From the NCBI GenBank assembly GCA_963677325.2, contig CAXXGM010000007.1, forward strand, positions 513,107-577,106: DNA of 64,000 nt, read 5' to 3'. Numbering within the stretch: position 1 is the first letter of the stretch; each line of letters opens with the position of its first letter. Position numbers and translations under genes: made by a program. The notes beneath the pieces are model-generated. The model did no database searches. It had not been told where the DNA came from and saw only the letters and a list, made by a program, of their open reading frames with translations. This stretch comes from G963677325 sp963677325 (lineage in GTDB: Bacteria > Bacteroidota > Bacteroidia > Bacteroidales > Prolixibacteraceae). Shown piece by piece: positions 52,967-61,560 of the stretch.

Positions 52967-53524
52967 GTGGAAACGAAACCTAAAATATCCTCTTTTACTG
53001 TTATTGTTGTTTTTATACTGCTGATCCTGTGTGGAATGCCTTTGGTGTACCGGCTGAACCTGGAGCTGAACCCGGGAGGAAGGTCGTCTTCATTGACCAT
53101 AAGGTTTTCATGGGCAGGAGCAGAGCCGAGGGTTATCGAGCAGGAGGCCACCTCGAAACTGGAGGCTCTTTTTGCTTCAGTAAGCGGAATTAAAGAGATC
53201 AGTTCTTCCTCGGGCAACGGGAGCGGTACTGTTTACCTGACCCTCGATAAAGATGCCGATGCGGATGCCGTCAGGTTCGAGGTCAGCACATTGATAAGGC
53301 AGGCATGGCCGGATATGCCTGCGGACGCGGCTTTTCCCACATTATCTGTAAGCCGTGCTGACAATGACAGTCAACGTCCGTTACTGACTTACAAGCTGAA
53401 TGCGCCACAGTCTCCACCCATGGTGCAGCAATACGCAGATGACCATATCAAGCCCTTGTTGTCGCAAATTCCCGGCATCAATAAAATAGAAGTCTACGGC
53501 GCATCACCACTCGAATGGAGATAG
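52967..53524 (+). pseudogene. Truncated RND pump gene, N-terminal fragment (copy 1)
   Basis: A 185-codon frame from GTG encodes TM1 and the start of the porter domain and then stops at an in-frame TAG right after GASPLEWR. The full-length gene at 56715 has the same upstream sequence from 52929 and the same first ~43 codons. By eye, identity then falls to about 85% of residues. Only about one sixth of the pump remains, so a functional transporter is impossible. It lies just before module 2. Confidence 0.85.
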
Positions 53525-53727
53525 TGTCCATAATATGTTTAACCTTAAGGGAAAGAGCAGGAAGCACAACCAGCGAGTTGCAAGCGCTTCCTGCCCGACA
53601 CCTTTTCTAAAAAGAAAGTGAGGTGACAAAGATAAAAGAATTAAAATAGAATGGGAACAACGCTTCTCTGACCTGTGAAAGGATCGCAGGTGTTTTAGGT
53701 ATAAATTTTCATTAAAACAAAATAATC
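53525..53727. other. Intergenic region upstream of the second NVEALA-like gene
   Basis: It has a 9-bp hairpin GCAGGAAGC/GCTTCCTGC with a 24-nt loop (about 53552-53593), followed by AT-rich DNA with the likely promoter of the peptide gene. Confidence 0.4.
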
Positions 53728-53964
53728 ATGAGAAAATTGTTAGGAATTATAATCAGTGCAGTTATGATAGGAGCTTTTGTCTCGTTAAATTCAACTAATA
53801 TCAAATCCAATGAAGTTACCCTAAGCAATATTGCCGCTCTATCTGTAGCCCAAGCCGAAGGCAGTGGTGTTAATTATTGCTTATTAATAAGCATGGATTT
53901 GTGTTATATAAATACATGGACAAATCCAGTCACTGTTATCTATGGAGAATGGGAAGAATTCTAA
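53728..53964 (+). CDS. NVEALA-family small secreted peptide precursor
   Basis: A 78-residue precursor. The leader has a hydrophobic helix (LLGIIISAVMIGAFVSL, about 4-20), then the NVEALA-type block SNEVTLSNIAALSVAQAE (27-44), close to the family consensus. Cleavage after AQA (residue 43) gives a 35-residue product with only two cysteines (51 and 59) and an acidic tail GEWEEF. The leader organisation equals that of the first peptide, while the mature parts are unrelated, which points to selected diversity of product. A hairpin follows before the propeller gene. Confidence 0.85.
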   Translation: MRKLLGIIISAVMIGAFVSLNSTNIKSNEVTLSNIAALSVAQAEGSGVNYCLLISMDLCYINTWTNPVTVIYGEWEEF

Positions 53965-53983
53965 ATATACTAAAAAAGTAAAA

Positions 53984-54010
53984 GAAGATGGCTAATATAT
54001 AGCCATCTTC
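53984..54010 (+). terminator. Hairpin between peptide gene and propeller gene, module 2
   Basis: An 11-bp stem GAAGATGGCTA/TAGCCATCTTC with a 5-nt loop. No T-run follows, so it may act as an mRNA end-protecting or attenuating hairpin rather than a full terminator. It is in the same relative position as that of module 1. Confidence 0.6.
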
Positions 54011-54039
54011 CTGAATTACATATCAAAATAGATTAAAAT

Positions 54040-55095
54040 ATGAAAATAAAAATAAACAAATACTCAAAACATAGAATCTGTTTAATGTTTTTTATTCTTT
54101 TATTTGGGTGCGTTACAGATCCGGGAGACGAATTTATTAATTCTTTCAAGCAAACGCCAACTATTGAACTTCAATCTATACCTATAAAATTGAAACAGGA
54201 TACACCCTTCTTGTCCTATATGTTTGAAATGATTTATTCTGACAGCTTACTATTTATTAACGAATTTCCTGATCCAGAGTATTGCATGAAAATTGTTGAT
54301 CTGCGCCACAATACCATTCGAAATTTCGCTAAGAAGGGGAAAGGACCTTTTGAAATGCAATCTCAGGCATGCGATTTCTCAGTTGATTATTTAAATCGAA
54401 ATTTATATGTGACGGACCATAGCTTTTACAGTATATATTCCATAGATAGTTTGTTGTGTTATAAAGATAATCCTCAATCCAGGTTCTCCATTAGACCACA
54501 AGAAGGCTCTTTTTTAAGAACGACTTATTGCAATGGCTATGTTATAGGAAGCGGCATTAAAAATCGTTTTGCGCTACTAAATATCAAGACAAAGGAATAT
54601 AAAGGTAAATACCAATATCCTACAGGGCTCTTGGTTGATCAAGCAAATTTTTATTCACACCCAAGAAAAAACATTGTGGCCTATTTTAATTTAAAATCAG
54701 CAACAATGGGCCTACTTCATATTTTAAATGATACAATGACTATGAAGGAACATTCCTGGTGGAAATCTAAGAATAAAGAAATTATTAATGGTCAAGGTAG
54801 TCGAATAATTCCGGGAAAAGATGAAAAAAATGGTTTCATCACCACGACTGTTTCAGAAAAATATATTTATACACTTTATAGTGGTAAAAATTTAGATCGT
54901 CGATCTATTGAAAAGCTAACAAATGCATTTGTTTCACAATACATATATGTTCTCGATTGGGAAGGGATACCGGTAAAGCGTTTTAAATTAGATCAGGAAG
55001 TAAGGGCAATTACTATTGACGATAGAAATAATACTATTTATGCGGGCTCTAATGAAGGAGGTGAACCTCACATAATTAAGTATCAATTAAAATAA
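54040..55095 (+). CDS. BF3164-like 6-bladed beta-propeller lipoprotein (module 2)
   Basis: A 351-residue lipoprotein (lipobox LLFGC, Cys24). It has the propeller pattern with the GKGPFEMQ loop (FAKKGKGPFEMQSQACDF, about 95-112) at the same position as GNGPNEIG in the first copy, and the later blade sequence YVLDWEGIPVKRFKLDQEVRAITID with EGGEPHIIKYQLK at the end. BF3164-like. It is coupled with the thioredoxin-fold gene 14 nt downstream. Confidence 0.78.
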   Translation: MKIKINKYSKHRICLMFFILLFGCVTDPGDEFINSFKQTPTIELQSIPIKLKQDTPFLSYMFEMIYSDSLLFINEFPDPEYCMKIVDLRHNTIRNFAKKGKGPFEMQSQACDFSVDYLNRNLYVTDHSFYSIYSIDSLLCYKDNPQSRFSIRPQEGSFLRTTYCNGYVIGSGIKNRFALLNIKTKEYKGKYQYPTGLLVDQANFYSHPRKNIVAYFNLKSATMGLLHILNDTMTMKEHSWWKSKNKEIINGQGSRIIPGKDEKNGFITTTVSEKYIYTLYSGKNLDRRSIEKLTNAFVSQYIYVLDWEGIPVKRFKLDQEVRAITIDDRNNTIYAGSNEGGEPHIIKYQLK

Positions 55096-55109
55096 AACAT
55101 AACTTTATT

Positions 55110-55877
55110 ATGAATAAAAAATTATTGAAATATTCATTTATAATTATTATTTTAAGTTTATTTTTATCTTGTAGAAATAAATCAGATGTAGGGAAAATCG
55201 TTGAAAAATGGTATGGGAAACAATTTATCTTACCGGATGATTCATTAATGATGACCACTAATGGAATCACAGTCAACCCTTTTTCAAAAAAGATTAAAAT
55301 AGTGACAGCGATCAATGGGAGTTGTGGAGCCTGTATTGGCGAACTGAAAGATTGGATGTCTTTTATGAGCGACATCGATACATGTCAGGTAGGATTAATT
55401 TTTCTCATCTATTCAAACGACTATCTAATGGCTTTTGAAAAGATTAACAATTCTATCATCCATTTCTCATATCCCTATATTAATGATAAGGGAAAGAAAT
55501 TCTTTTTAAAAAACAACATTCCTGATGACAAGCTCTATCAAACTTTTTTATTGGATTCAACAAATCACGTAATTTTAATTGGAAATCCAATTTATAGAAA
55601 AGAGTTATCCGCTATATACAAATCAGAAATAAAGAAGAGAGCAACGATGCCAACTCATTATATTGAAGCTCCAGGAGTAAAGATCGTCTTCAGAGACAAT
55701 TGTGCTTTTCTTCACTTTGGAGAAAATATAATATGGCAAGACGAAGATGGGAAAAAGCTCACTGGGAAGGAAGTCAAAGAATTATCAAATAAAAATGATT
55801 ATTGGTTAGAGCAAACCAGTCCTAAACTTGTTACTATAAAAAAACGGTCTAAATTCAGGGTTAAAAAATTATTTTGA
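55110..55877 (+). CDS. Thioredoxin-fold lipoprotein (module 2)
   Basis: A 255-residue lipoprotein (lipobox LFLSC, Cys21). The redox site is CGAC (Cys72 and Cys75) after a hydrophobic strand, KIVTAINGSCGACIGELKDWMSF. The later part has the thioredoxin-like layout (VGLIFLIYSNDYLMAFEKI) with a possible cis-Pro region in LIGNPIYRK, and an extra ~60-residue C-terminal beta region. It is the third gene of the module. Its probable activity is disulfide exchange with the peptide or the propeller protein. Confidence 0.75.
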   Translation: MNKKLLKYSFIIIILSLFLSCRNKSDVGKIVEKWYGKQFILPDDSLMMTTNGITVNPFSKKIKIVTAINGSCGACIGELKDWMSFMSDIDTCQVGLIFLIYSNDYLMAFEKINNSIIHFSYPYINDKGKKFFLKNNIPDDKLYQTFLLDSTNHVILIGNPIYRKELSAIYKSEIKKRATMPTHYIEAPGVKIVFRDNCAFLHFGENIIWQDEDGKKLTGKEVKELSNKNDYWLEQTSPKLVTIKKRSKFRVKKLF

Positions 55878-55907
55878 ACATAAAAACGCATAACCGTACT
55901 TTATACT

Positions 55908-56195
55908 TTGGTGAAATCAACAACATCAATTCTAACAACGAACAATTTCAAGCATTTGAAACATCCGTTCTCATCGTTTTTTGTAATCATTGTTTTCATC
56001 CTGCTTATTTTGTGTGGGATACCGCTGATTAATTCTCTTAACCTGGAGCTAAACCCAAGTGGAAATTCATCTTCTTTGTACGTACGGTTTTCGTGGTCGG
56101 GTGCTGAGCCAAGGGTGATCGAGTAGGAAGCTATCTCGAAGCTCGAGGTGCTCTTTGCGAGCGTGAATGGTGTAAAGGAGATCAGCTCTTCGTAG
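55908..56195 (+). pseudogene. Degenerate N-terminal RND fragment (copy 2)
   Basis: The frame reads a diverged version of the RND TM1 segment (FFVIIVFILLILCGIPLINSLNLELNPSGNSSSLYVRFSWSGAEPRVIE), meets a stop at the point where copy 1 continues with QEATSKLE, and continues as a broken match (EAISKLEVLFASVNGVKEISSS) to about 56195. It is older and more diverged than copy 1. It directly follows the thioredoxin-fold gene of module 2, which mirrors copy 1 lying after module 1. Confidence 0.75.
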
Positions 56196-56714
56196 TGCAA
56201 GCGATTAACAATTAAAAATTTGACTTTTAAACAGCAGCAGCCGCCTCGGACTGAATGTCATAAAAACTATCAGTTTACCACCGAAATAATCAGGGATAAT
56301 GAAATAAGCCAATATCGGTATTGTTCCCGGTCAGCAGGGAGCTCATACACAAGCTTGGGACATTGGATGAATTGCAAACAAACCTTAAGGAGGTTATTCA
56401 ACTGTAGTATGCCTGATTTTGTGGGCTTCCAGCAAATTTTTGTAGCCGTATGAGTCAGAACACGGATGACACGGATGTTACGGATGACCACGAAAAGAAT
56501 TAAGAATTAATAGGTCTTTTCCTGATATAAACTGAAAAAAATTGTTTGCAGGAAAAAGTTAAAAAAAATAGTAAGCGGGGAAATGGGGAAAATGGGAAAA
56601 TGGAGCTGAAACCAGGGCGGGAGGTCTAAGGAATGAAGGAATGAAGGAATGAAAGAATGAAGGAATGAAAGAATTATTATCTTAACTCCAAATTTTATAA
56701 ACTAACTTTAATTA
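56196..56714. other. Intergenic region upstream of the intact RND gene
   Basis: It contains a GATGACACGGATG repeat near 56460, GAATGAAG octamers (56625-56672) and, from 56677, the same 38-nt leader that precedes copy 1 of the RND fragment. No gene is seen. Confidence 0.5.
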
Positions 56715-59700
56715 GTGGAAACGAAACCTAAAATATCCTCTTTTACTGTTATTGTTGTTTTTATACTGCTGATCCTGTGTGGAATGCCTTTGGTGTACCG
56801 GCTGAACCTGGAGCTGAACCCGGGAGGAAGGTCATCTTCTCTTTCGGTAAGGTTTTCATGGGCAGGAGCGGAGCCGAGGGTTATCGAGCAGGAAGCCACC
56901 TCGAAACTGGAAGCCCTTTTCGCCTCGGTAAACGGGATTAAAGAAATCAGTTCCTCCTCGGGTAACGGAAGCGGTACTGTTTACCTGACCCTGGACAAGG
57001 ATGCCGATCCGGATGCCATTCGTTTCGAGGTCAGTACCCTGATCCGTCAGGTGTGGCCGGAGATGCCTGAAGGCGCCGGTTTTCCAACTTTAACAGTAAA
57101 CCGGCCCAACAAGGAAAATGAAAGGCCATTATTGACCTATAAGCTTAACGCACCGCAAGCTCCGCCCGTGGTACAGCAATATGCCGAAGATCACATCCGT
57201 CCATTGCTTTCGCAGGTTCCGGGCATCAACAAGATTGAGATCTACGGGGCGATGCCGATGGAATGGGTTATCGAATATGACCAAGAAGCTATGGAACCGG
57301 CCGGGGTAACCACCGAGGATATACAGAAAGCGGTCGGAAGGGCGCTGAAGAAGCAGAACCTCGGGACGGCAGAAATGGGAAGACCGGAGGAAGGGAGACT
57401 GGAGACCGGAAAAAAGGAGACCGGAAAAAAGGAGGAGGGAGGAGCGGAAGAAGCTGTAGATGAAATATATACGATGCCGGTGGTTCTGCAGGCTCAAGTT
57501 GCAAACGGTACGGACCTTCTGAAGGTTCCTGTAAAAAAATCAGGCGATCGTATTCTGTATCTCTCGGATGTGGCTGGCTTAAAACATGCCGAAGCTCAGC
57601 CATCGGGCTATTACCGCATTAATGGCCTGAATACGATTAATATCCTTGTTTATGCCGGACCGGGAGAGAATAGTCTGTTGGTTGGCGAGAAGGTAAAAGA
57701 GGAGGCCGAGAAATTAATATCATCTGAAAAATCCGGATTACCCACCGGGTATGAGTTGATCCTGAGCGATGATTCGACGGAATATATTTACAAGGAAATC
57801 AGTAATATAGCTATCCGGTCGGCCTGTACCTTTCTGATCCTGCTGGTCTTTATCCTGTTGGTCACAAGAAAAGGCAGACATGCACTTCTGATTCTCCTGA
57901 TGCTGACCGGGAATTTGAGTATCGCGGTGATTTTCTATTTTCTTTTCAAACTGGAGATCCACTTGTATGCCCTTGCGGGCATCACCGTTTCGCTGGGACT
58001 GATGACTGACAATATCATCATCATGAGCGATCATCTGCGCCATCATGGCAACCGAAAAGCCTTCCTGGCCATTTTTGCCGGGACCCTTGCCACGGTATCG
58101 GCTCTGGTGATCATCTTTTTTCTCAAGGAACAGATCAAGGCCAACCTGGTGGATTTTGCCCTGGTGATCATCATTAACCAGTCGGTTTCACTGTTGACAG
58201 CCCTGTTTGTAATCCCGGCGCTGATGGAGAGGCTCGGGTTAGATAAAGAACATTTGAATCGGAGAAAGGAGACGGAAGACGGGAGACGGGAGAAGGGCGT
58301 AAGGAGACGGGAGAAAGGAGACGGGAGAGGGGAGACGGGAGAAAGGAGGAGGAAGAGATTAAGGTTTATTGTTGGTTTTACGGGGATTTACCAGAGAGTT
58401 TGTTTTTTTCTAAGGAGGTGGAAGATCTTTGCTATTCTGGTATATATTCTTGGATTCGGAGTGCCGTTGTATATGCTTCCGGTAAAATGGGACGGAAAGA
58501 ATTGGTATCACAAAACCTATAACAACCTCTTCGGTTCGGAATGGTACCGTGATCGTATAAAACCATGGATGGACCAGGTTACGGGAGGGGCATTGAGGTT
58601 GTTTACCGAAAAGGTTTTTGAAGGATCTTACTTCAGGACCCCTGAGGAAACTTCTCTTTACATTACCGCTACCATGCCAAGAGGCACCACCCTTACGCAA
58701 GCAAACGATATCGTATCAGGGATGGAAACCTACCTGAAACAGTTCAGTGAAATCAAGAACTTTCAGGCCAATATAACGGCTCGAACCGCCTATCTGAGCG
58801 TTTACTTTAAAAAGGAATATCAGCTCAGCGGATTTCCTTATGCCCTTAAAGGAGAAGTGATCTCGAAAGCAATTGATCTGGGTGGGGCAGACTGGAGCGT
58901 GTATGGTTTCGGAGACGGATTCAGTAACCGGATCTCTGAAGGAACCGGCAATTATTCTATCCGAATGCTGGGTTATGATTTTGATAAAATGAATCTTCTC
59001 GCTGAAAGATTAAAGGACAGTCTGACCTTAAACCCAAGGATCAAACAGGTATATATGCTCTCGGAGAACTCTTATTATAAACCAGACAACACTGAATTTG
59101 CAGCTCATGTTAATAAGGAAAGGGCGATGATTGCCGGTGTATCACCCCATGAACTGTTTAGTTCCTTGCAGAATTGGTCGCTGAGCCAGCAGGCTTTTAC
59201 ACAGCTTATCACCCCTGAAGGAATGGAAAGTGTGAGGCTTCAGGCTCGGGAAAATAATAAAAAGGATGTTTGGACCCTTTCGCGTCAGCCGCTTCGCAGG
59301 GATTCGCTGATGTATAAGTTCGCGGTGTTATCCACAGTGGAAAAGGAAACGGTACCCCCGGTGATCAGCAAGATCAACCAGCAATACCAATTGTTCCTGA
59401 AATTTGATTATATCGGCTCTGACCAGTTTGCCAGGAAATATATCAATGAGAAGGTCGATCATTTTAAACCGGTTGTACCCATCGGGTATTCGGTCTCTAC
59501 CGATGGCGGCGGAAGGTATTACTGGAACCAGCAGGAGAAGAAACAATACTGGCTGCTGGGACTGATCGTGGTGATGATCTTTTTTATCTGTGCCGTTTTA
59601 TTCGAATCGTTGCTGCAGCCTTTCGCGGTGATCCTGACCATCCCTGTAGCCTATATTGGTATATTCCTGACGTTTTATCTTTTCGGGCTTAATTTCGACC

Positions 59701-60095
59701 AGGGGGGATTTGCGGCGCTGGTGATGCTGACCGGCATCACGGTGAACGCGGCTATCTATATCCTGAACGATTTTAACAATCTTAAGAAAGAGCATGCCGG
59801 CAGGCGCATCTCTTCGGCACGATTGTATTTCAAGGCTTTCAATTACAAGATTATCCCGATTCTGCTGACCGTGGTGTCAACCGTGCTGGGTTTTGTTCCC
59901 TTTCTGATAGGTGAAAGGCAGACGTTTTGGTTCGCCCTGGCGGCGGGAACGATCGGGGGACTGGTGTTTTCGTTGGCGGGGGTTATTTTTTATTTGCCGG
60001 TTTTTCTGGGAATAAATGAAAGAATTAAGGAATTAAAGAATGAAAAAGCCGCGAAGCGGTTTAATGTGAATAACCCCGGATGGAGTCCGGGGTGA
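56715..60095 (+). CDS. RND efflux pump inner-membrane subunit with in-frame repeat insertions
   Basis: A 1126-residue pump (GTG start). TM1 follows METKPKISSFTVIVVFILLILCG, and the porter, TM2-TM6 and second half are complete. In the TM4 motif the usual Asp-Asp is Asp-Asn (GLMTDNIIIMSD). Residues about 216-246 (first porter region) and 515-547 (cytoplasmic loop between the halves) are low-complexity runs of Glu, Gly, Lys and Arg encoded by GGAGACCGG- and GGGAGAC-type repeats. The C-terminal ~25 residues come from a GAATTAAGG/GCGAAGCGG repeat. It is followed by its adaptor gene. It probably forms a pump with the later RND gene as partner. Confidence 0.9.
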   Translation: METKPKISSFTVIVVFILLILCGMPLVYRLNLELNPGGRSSSLSVRFSWAGAEPRVIEQEATSKLEALFASVNGIKEISSSSGNGSGTVYLTLDKDADPDAIRFEVSTLIRQVWPEMPEGAGFPTLTVNRPNKENERPLLTYKLNAPQAPPVVQQYAEDHIRPLLSQVPGINKIEIYGAMPMEWVIEYDQEAMEPAGVTTEDIQKAVGRALKKQNLGTAEMGRPEEGRLETGKKETGKKEEGGAEEAVDEIYTMPVVLQAQVANGTDLLKVPVKKSGDRILYLSDVAGLKHAEAQPSGYYRINGLNTINILVYAGPGENSLLVGEKVKEEAEKLISSEKSGLPTGYELILSDDSTEYIYKEISNIAIRSACTFLILLVFILLVTRKGRHALLILLMLTGNLSIAVIFYFLFKLEIHLYALAGITVSLGLMTDNIIIMSDHLRHHGNRKAFLAIFAGTLATVSALVIIFFLKEQIKANLVDFALVIIINQSVSLLTALFVIPALMERLGLDKEHLNRRKETEDGRREKGVRRREKGDGRGETGERRRKRLRFIVGFTGIYQRVCFFLRRWKIFAILVYILGFGVPLYMLPVKWDGKNWYHKTYNNLFGSEWYRDRIKPWMDQVTGGALRLFTEKVFEGSYFRTPEETSLYITATMPRGTTLTQANDIVSGMETYLKQFSEIKNFQANITARTAYLSVYFKKEYQLSGFPYALKGEVISKAIDLGGADWSVYGFGDGFSNRISEGTGNYSIRMLGYDFDKMNLLAERLKDSLTLNPRIKQVYMLSENSYYKPDNTEFAAHVNKERAMIAGVSPHELFSSLQNWSLSQQAFTQLITPEGMESVRLQARENNKKDVWTLSRQPLRRDSLMYKFAVLSTVEKETVPPVISKINQQYQLFLKFDYIGSDQFARKYINEKVDHFKPVVPIGYSVSTDGGGRYYWNQQEKKQYWLLGLIVVMIFFICAVLFESLLQPFAVILTIPVAYIGIFLTFYLFGLNFDQGGFAALVMLTGITVNAAIYILNDFNNLKKEHAGRRISSARLYFKAFNYKIIPILLTVVSTVLGFVPFLIGERQTFWFALAAGTIGGLVFSLAGVIFYLPVFLGINERIKELKNEKAAKRFNVNNPGWSPG
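57361..57455. repeat. Purine repeat inside the RND gene, first insertion
   Basis: Units of GGGAGAC, TGGAGAC and two GGAGACCGGAAAAAA 15-mers encode the run around residues 216-246 (with ETGKK twice). It interrupts the normal porter sequence. Confidence 0.7.
58257..58352. repeat. GGGAGAC heptanucleotide repeat inside the RND gene, second insertion
   Basis: It reads GGGAGAC, GGGAGAA, GGGCGTA, AGGAGAC, GGGAGAA, AGGAGAC, GGGAGAG, GGGAGAC, GGGAGAA in consecutive 7-nt units. It encodes an Arg/Glu/Gly/Lys-rich run in the central cytoplasmic loop, where extra sequence would be tolerated. Confidence 0.8.
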
Positions 60096-60240
60096 ATGAA
60101 GCGCGCGTATCAGAGCCCCGAAGGGGTTCAATAAAAATGGAGAGATATTCGCCCCCTTCGGGGACGTGGATCAGAGAGGTGGATCTGCCGTGGGTTGCGC
60201 CCACGGTTATTCAAATTTACCCCTTCGGGGAAAGAAAGGA
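60025..60240. repeat. Hairpin string overlapping the 3' end of the RND gene
   Basis: GAATTAAGGAATTAAAGAAT units, then GCCGCGAAGCGGT, CCCCGGATGGAGTCCGGGG, CCCCGAAGGGG, CCCCCTTCGGGGAC, CCGTGGGTTGCGCCCACGG and CCCCTTCGGGG hairpins. The RND stop codon is inside it (60093-60095). Confidence 0.7.
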
Positions 60241-60272
60241 ATTATGGAATGAAGGAATTAAAGAATTAAAAT

Positions 60273-61346
60273 ATGAAAATTAGATTGATTTATGCTGCGG
60301 TTTTATGCTTGTTGATCAGTTCATGTGTTCAGAAGGGGAAAGGGAGTTCGGGTGAGGAGGAGAAGGAGACGAAAGAGGTTATACCGGAAAACGCGGACAG
60401 GCAGAAAGTTTCGGTGATGGCGTTGAGATACGGGGATTTTAGCAAGGAAATTATCAGCAACGGCAAATTGATTGCTCTCAGGAAGGCGGATCTTAAGTTC
60501 CGTACTTCAGAGAATGTGTCTGCTGTTTATGTAAAGAACGGTGACCGGGTGGAAAAAGGACAGGTTCTTGCCGAACTGGATAAGTTTGCCCTTGTCAATA
60601 CCCTAAAGCAGGTGAGAGATCAGTACGAAAGGTCAAAGATTGAGCTTCAGGATGTACTTATCTCACAGGGATACAGCGGGTCGGATACCTCTAAAATTCC
60701 GGCTTCGACTCTGAAAAATGCGAGGGTAAAAAGCGGATATGACCGGGCCAGGGCTGATCTTGAGATGGCGGAATATAACCTGGATGCGTCCATCCTGAAG
60801 GCCCCCTTTGCCGGTGTGGTGGCCAATCTTTTTTCCAAGGAGAGCAACCTGCCGAGTCCGTCGGAAAATTTCTGTACCATCATCGACGACAGCCAGTTTG
60901 AGGCTGAATTTCCAGTCCTTGAAAGTGAACTGGTTTCTGTCAGGCAGGGACAAAGGGTACGCATTCTCCCTTATTCTTTTAAAGATATGGAAGTTCATGG
61001 GGAGATCATGAAGATCAACCCGGTGGTGGATCAGAACGGAATGGTGAAGACGAATGCTGTCTGTGGTAACATCGATCACAAGCTTTTTGAGGGAATGAAT
61101 GTGAAAATCATCCTCGAAGAACGTGTCCCTCACCAGCTTTTTATTCCCAAAAAGGCTGTGGTTTTAAGAAGCGAAAAGCAGGTTGTTTTTACTTACAAAG
61201 CTGGTCAGGCAAAATGGGTGTATGTAAAGACGGGAATGGAGAATGTTAATTCATTTGTAGTAAACGAAGGACTGCAGGAAGGAGATTCGGTGATTTATGA
61301 AGGGAATCTGAATCTGGCGCATGATGCGGGAGTGACAATTAATTAA
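60273..61346 (+). CDS. RND efflux periplasmic adaptor lipoprotein
   Basis: A 357-residue adaptor (lipobox SSC-type, Cys18 in LLISSC). A charged linker (GSSGEEEKETKEV) is followed by the lipoyl half VKNGDRVEKGQVLAEL, the hairpin helices (about 115-165), the second lipoyl half LKAPFAGVVANLFSKESNL and the barrel. It lies between the two RND genes, so one adaptor would serve both pump subunits. Its stop codon overlaps the start of the AATTAAG array. Confidence 0.93.
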   Translation: MKIRLIYAAVLCLLISSCVQKGKGSSGEEEKETKEVIPENADRQKVSVMALRYGDFSKEIISNGKLIALRKADLKFRTSENVSAVYVKNGDRVEKGQVLAELDKFALVNTLKQVRDQYERSKIELQDVLISQGYSGSDTSKIPASTLKNARVKSGYDRARADLEMAEYNLDASILKAPFAGVVANLFSKESNLPSPSENFCTIIDDSQFEAEFPVLESELVSVRQGQRVRILPYSFKDMEVHGEIMKINPVVDQNGMVKTNAVCGNIDHKLFEGMNVKIILEERVPHQLFIPKKAVVLRSEKQVVFTYKAGQAKWVYVKTGMENVNSFVVNEGLQEGDSVIYEGNLNLAHDAGVTIN

Positions 61347-61550
61347 GAATTAAGAATTAAGAATTAAGAATTAAGAATTAAGAATTAAGAATTAAGAATT
61401 AAGAATTAAGAATTAAGAATTAAGAATTAAGAATTAAGAATTAAGAATTAAGAATTAAGAATTAAGAATTAAGAATTAAGAATTAAGAATTAAGAATTAA
61501 GAATTAAGAATTAAGAATTAAGAATTAAGAATTAAGAATTAAGAATTAAG
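61341..61550. repeat. Perfect AATTAAG heptamer tandem array (30 copies)
   Basis: 210 nt made of exactly 30 uninterrupted copies of AATTAAG, then one AATTGAG. It carries a TAA stop in every reading frame. It lies between the adaptor stop and the four-helix-bundle start. The inverse (TTCTTAATTCTTAATTA) lies at 61919-61936, straight after that gene. Confidence 0.97.
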
Positions 61551-61560
61551 AATTGAGGCT

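Noticed and set aside
52967..53524. Functional short RND-like protein
   Set aside because: It ends abruptly in the porter domain, with only one TM segment, and matches the start of the intact gene.
60647..61133. Minus-strand frames over the RND adaptor
   Set aside because: Shadows of a certain adaptor gene.
61341..61550. CRISPR array
   Set aside because: The repeat is a contiguous 7-nt tandem without spacers, and no cas genes are nearby.
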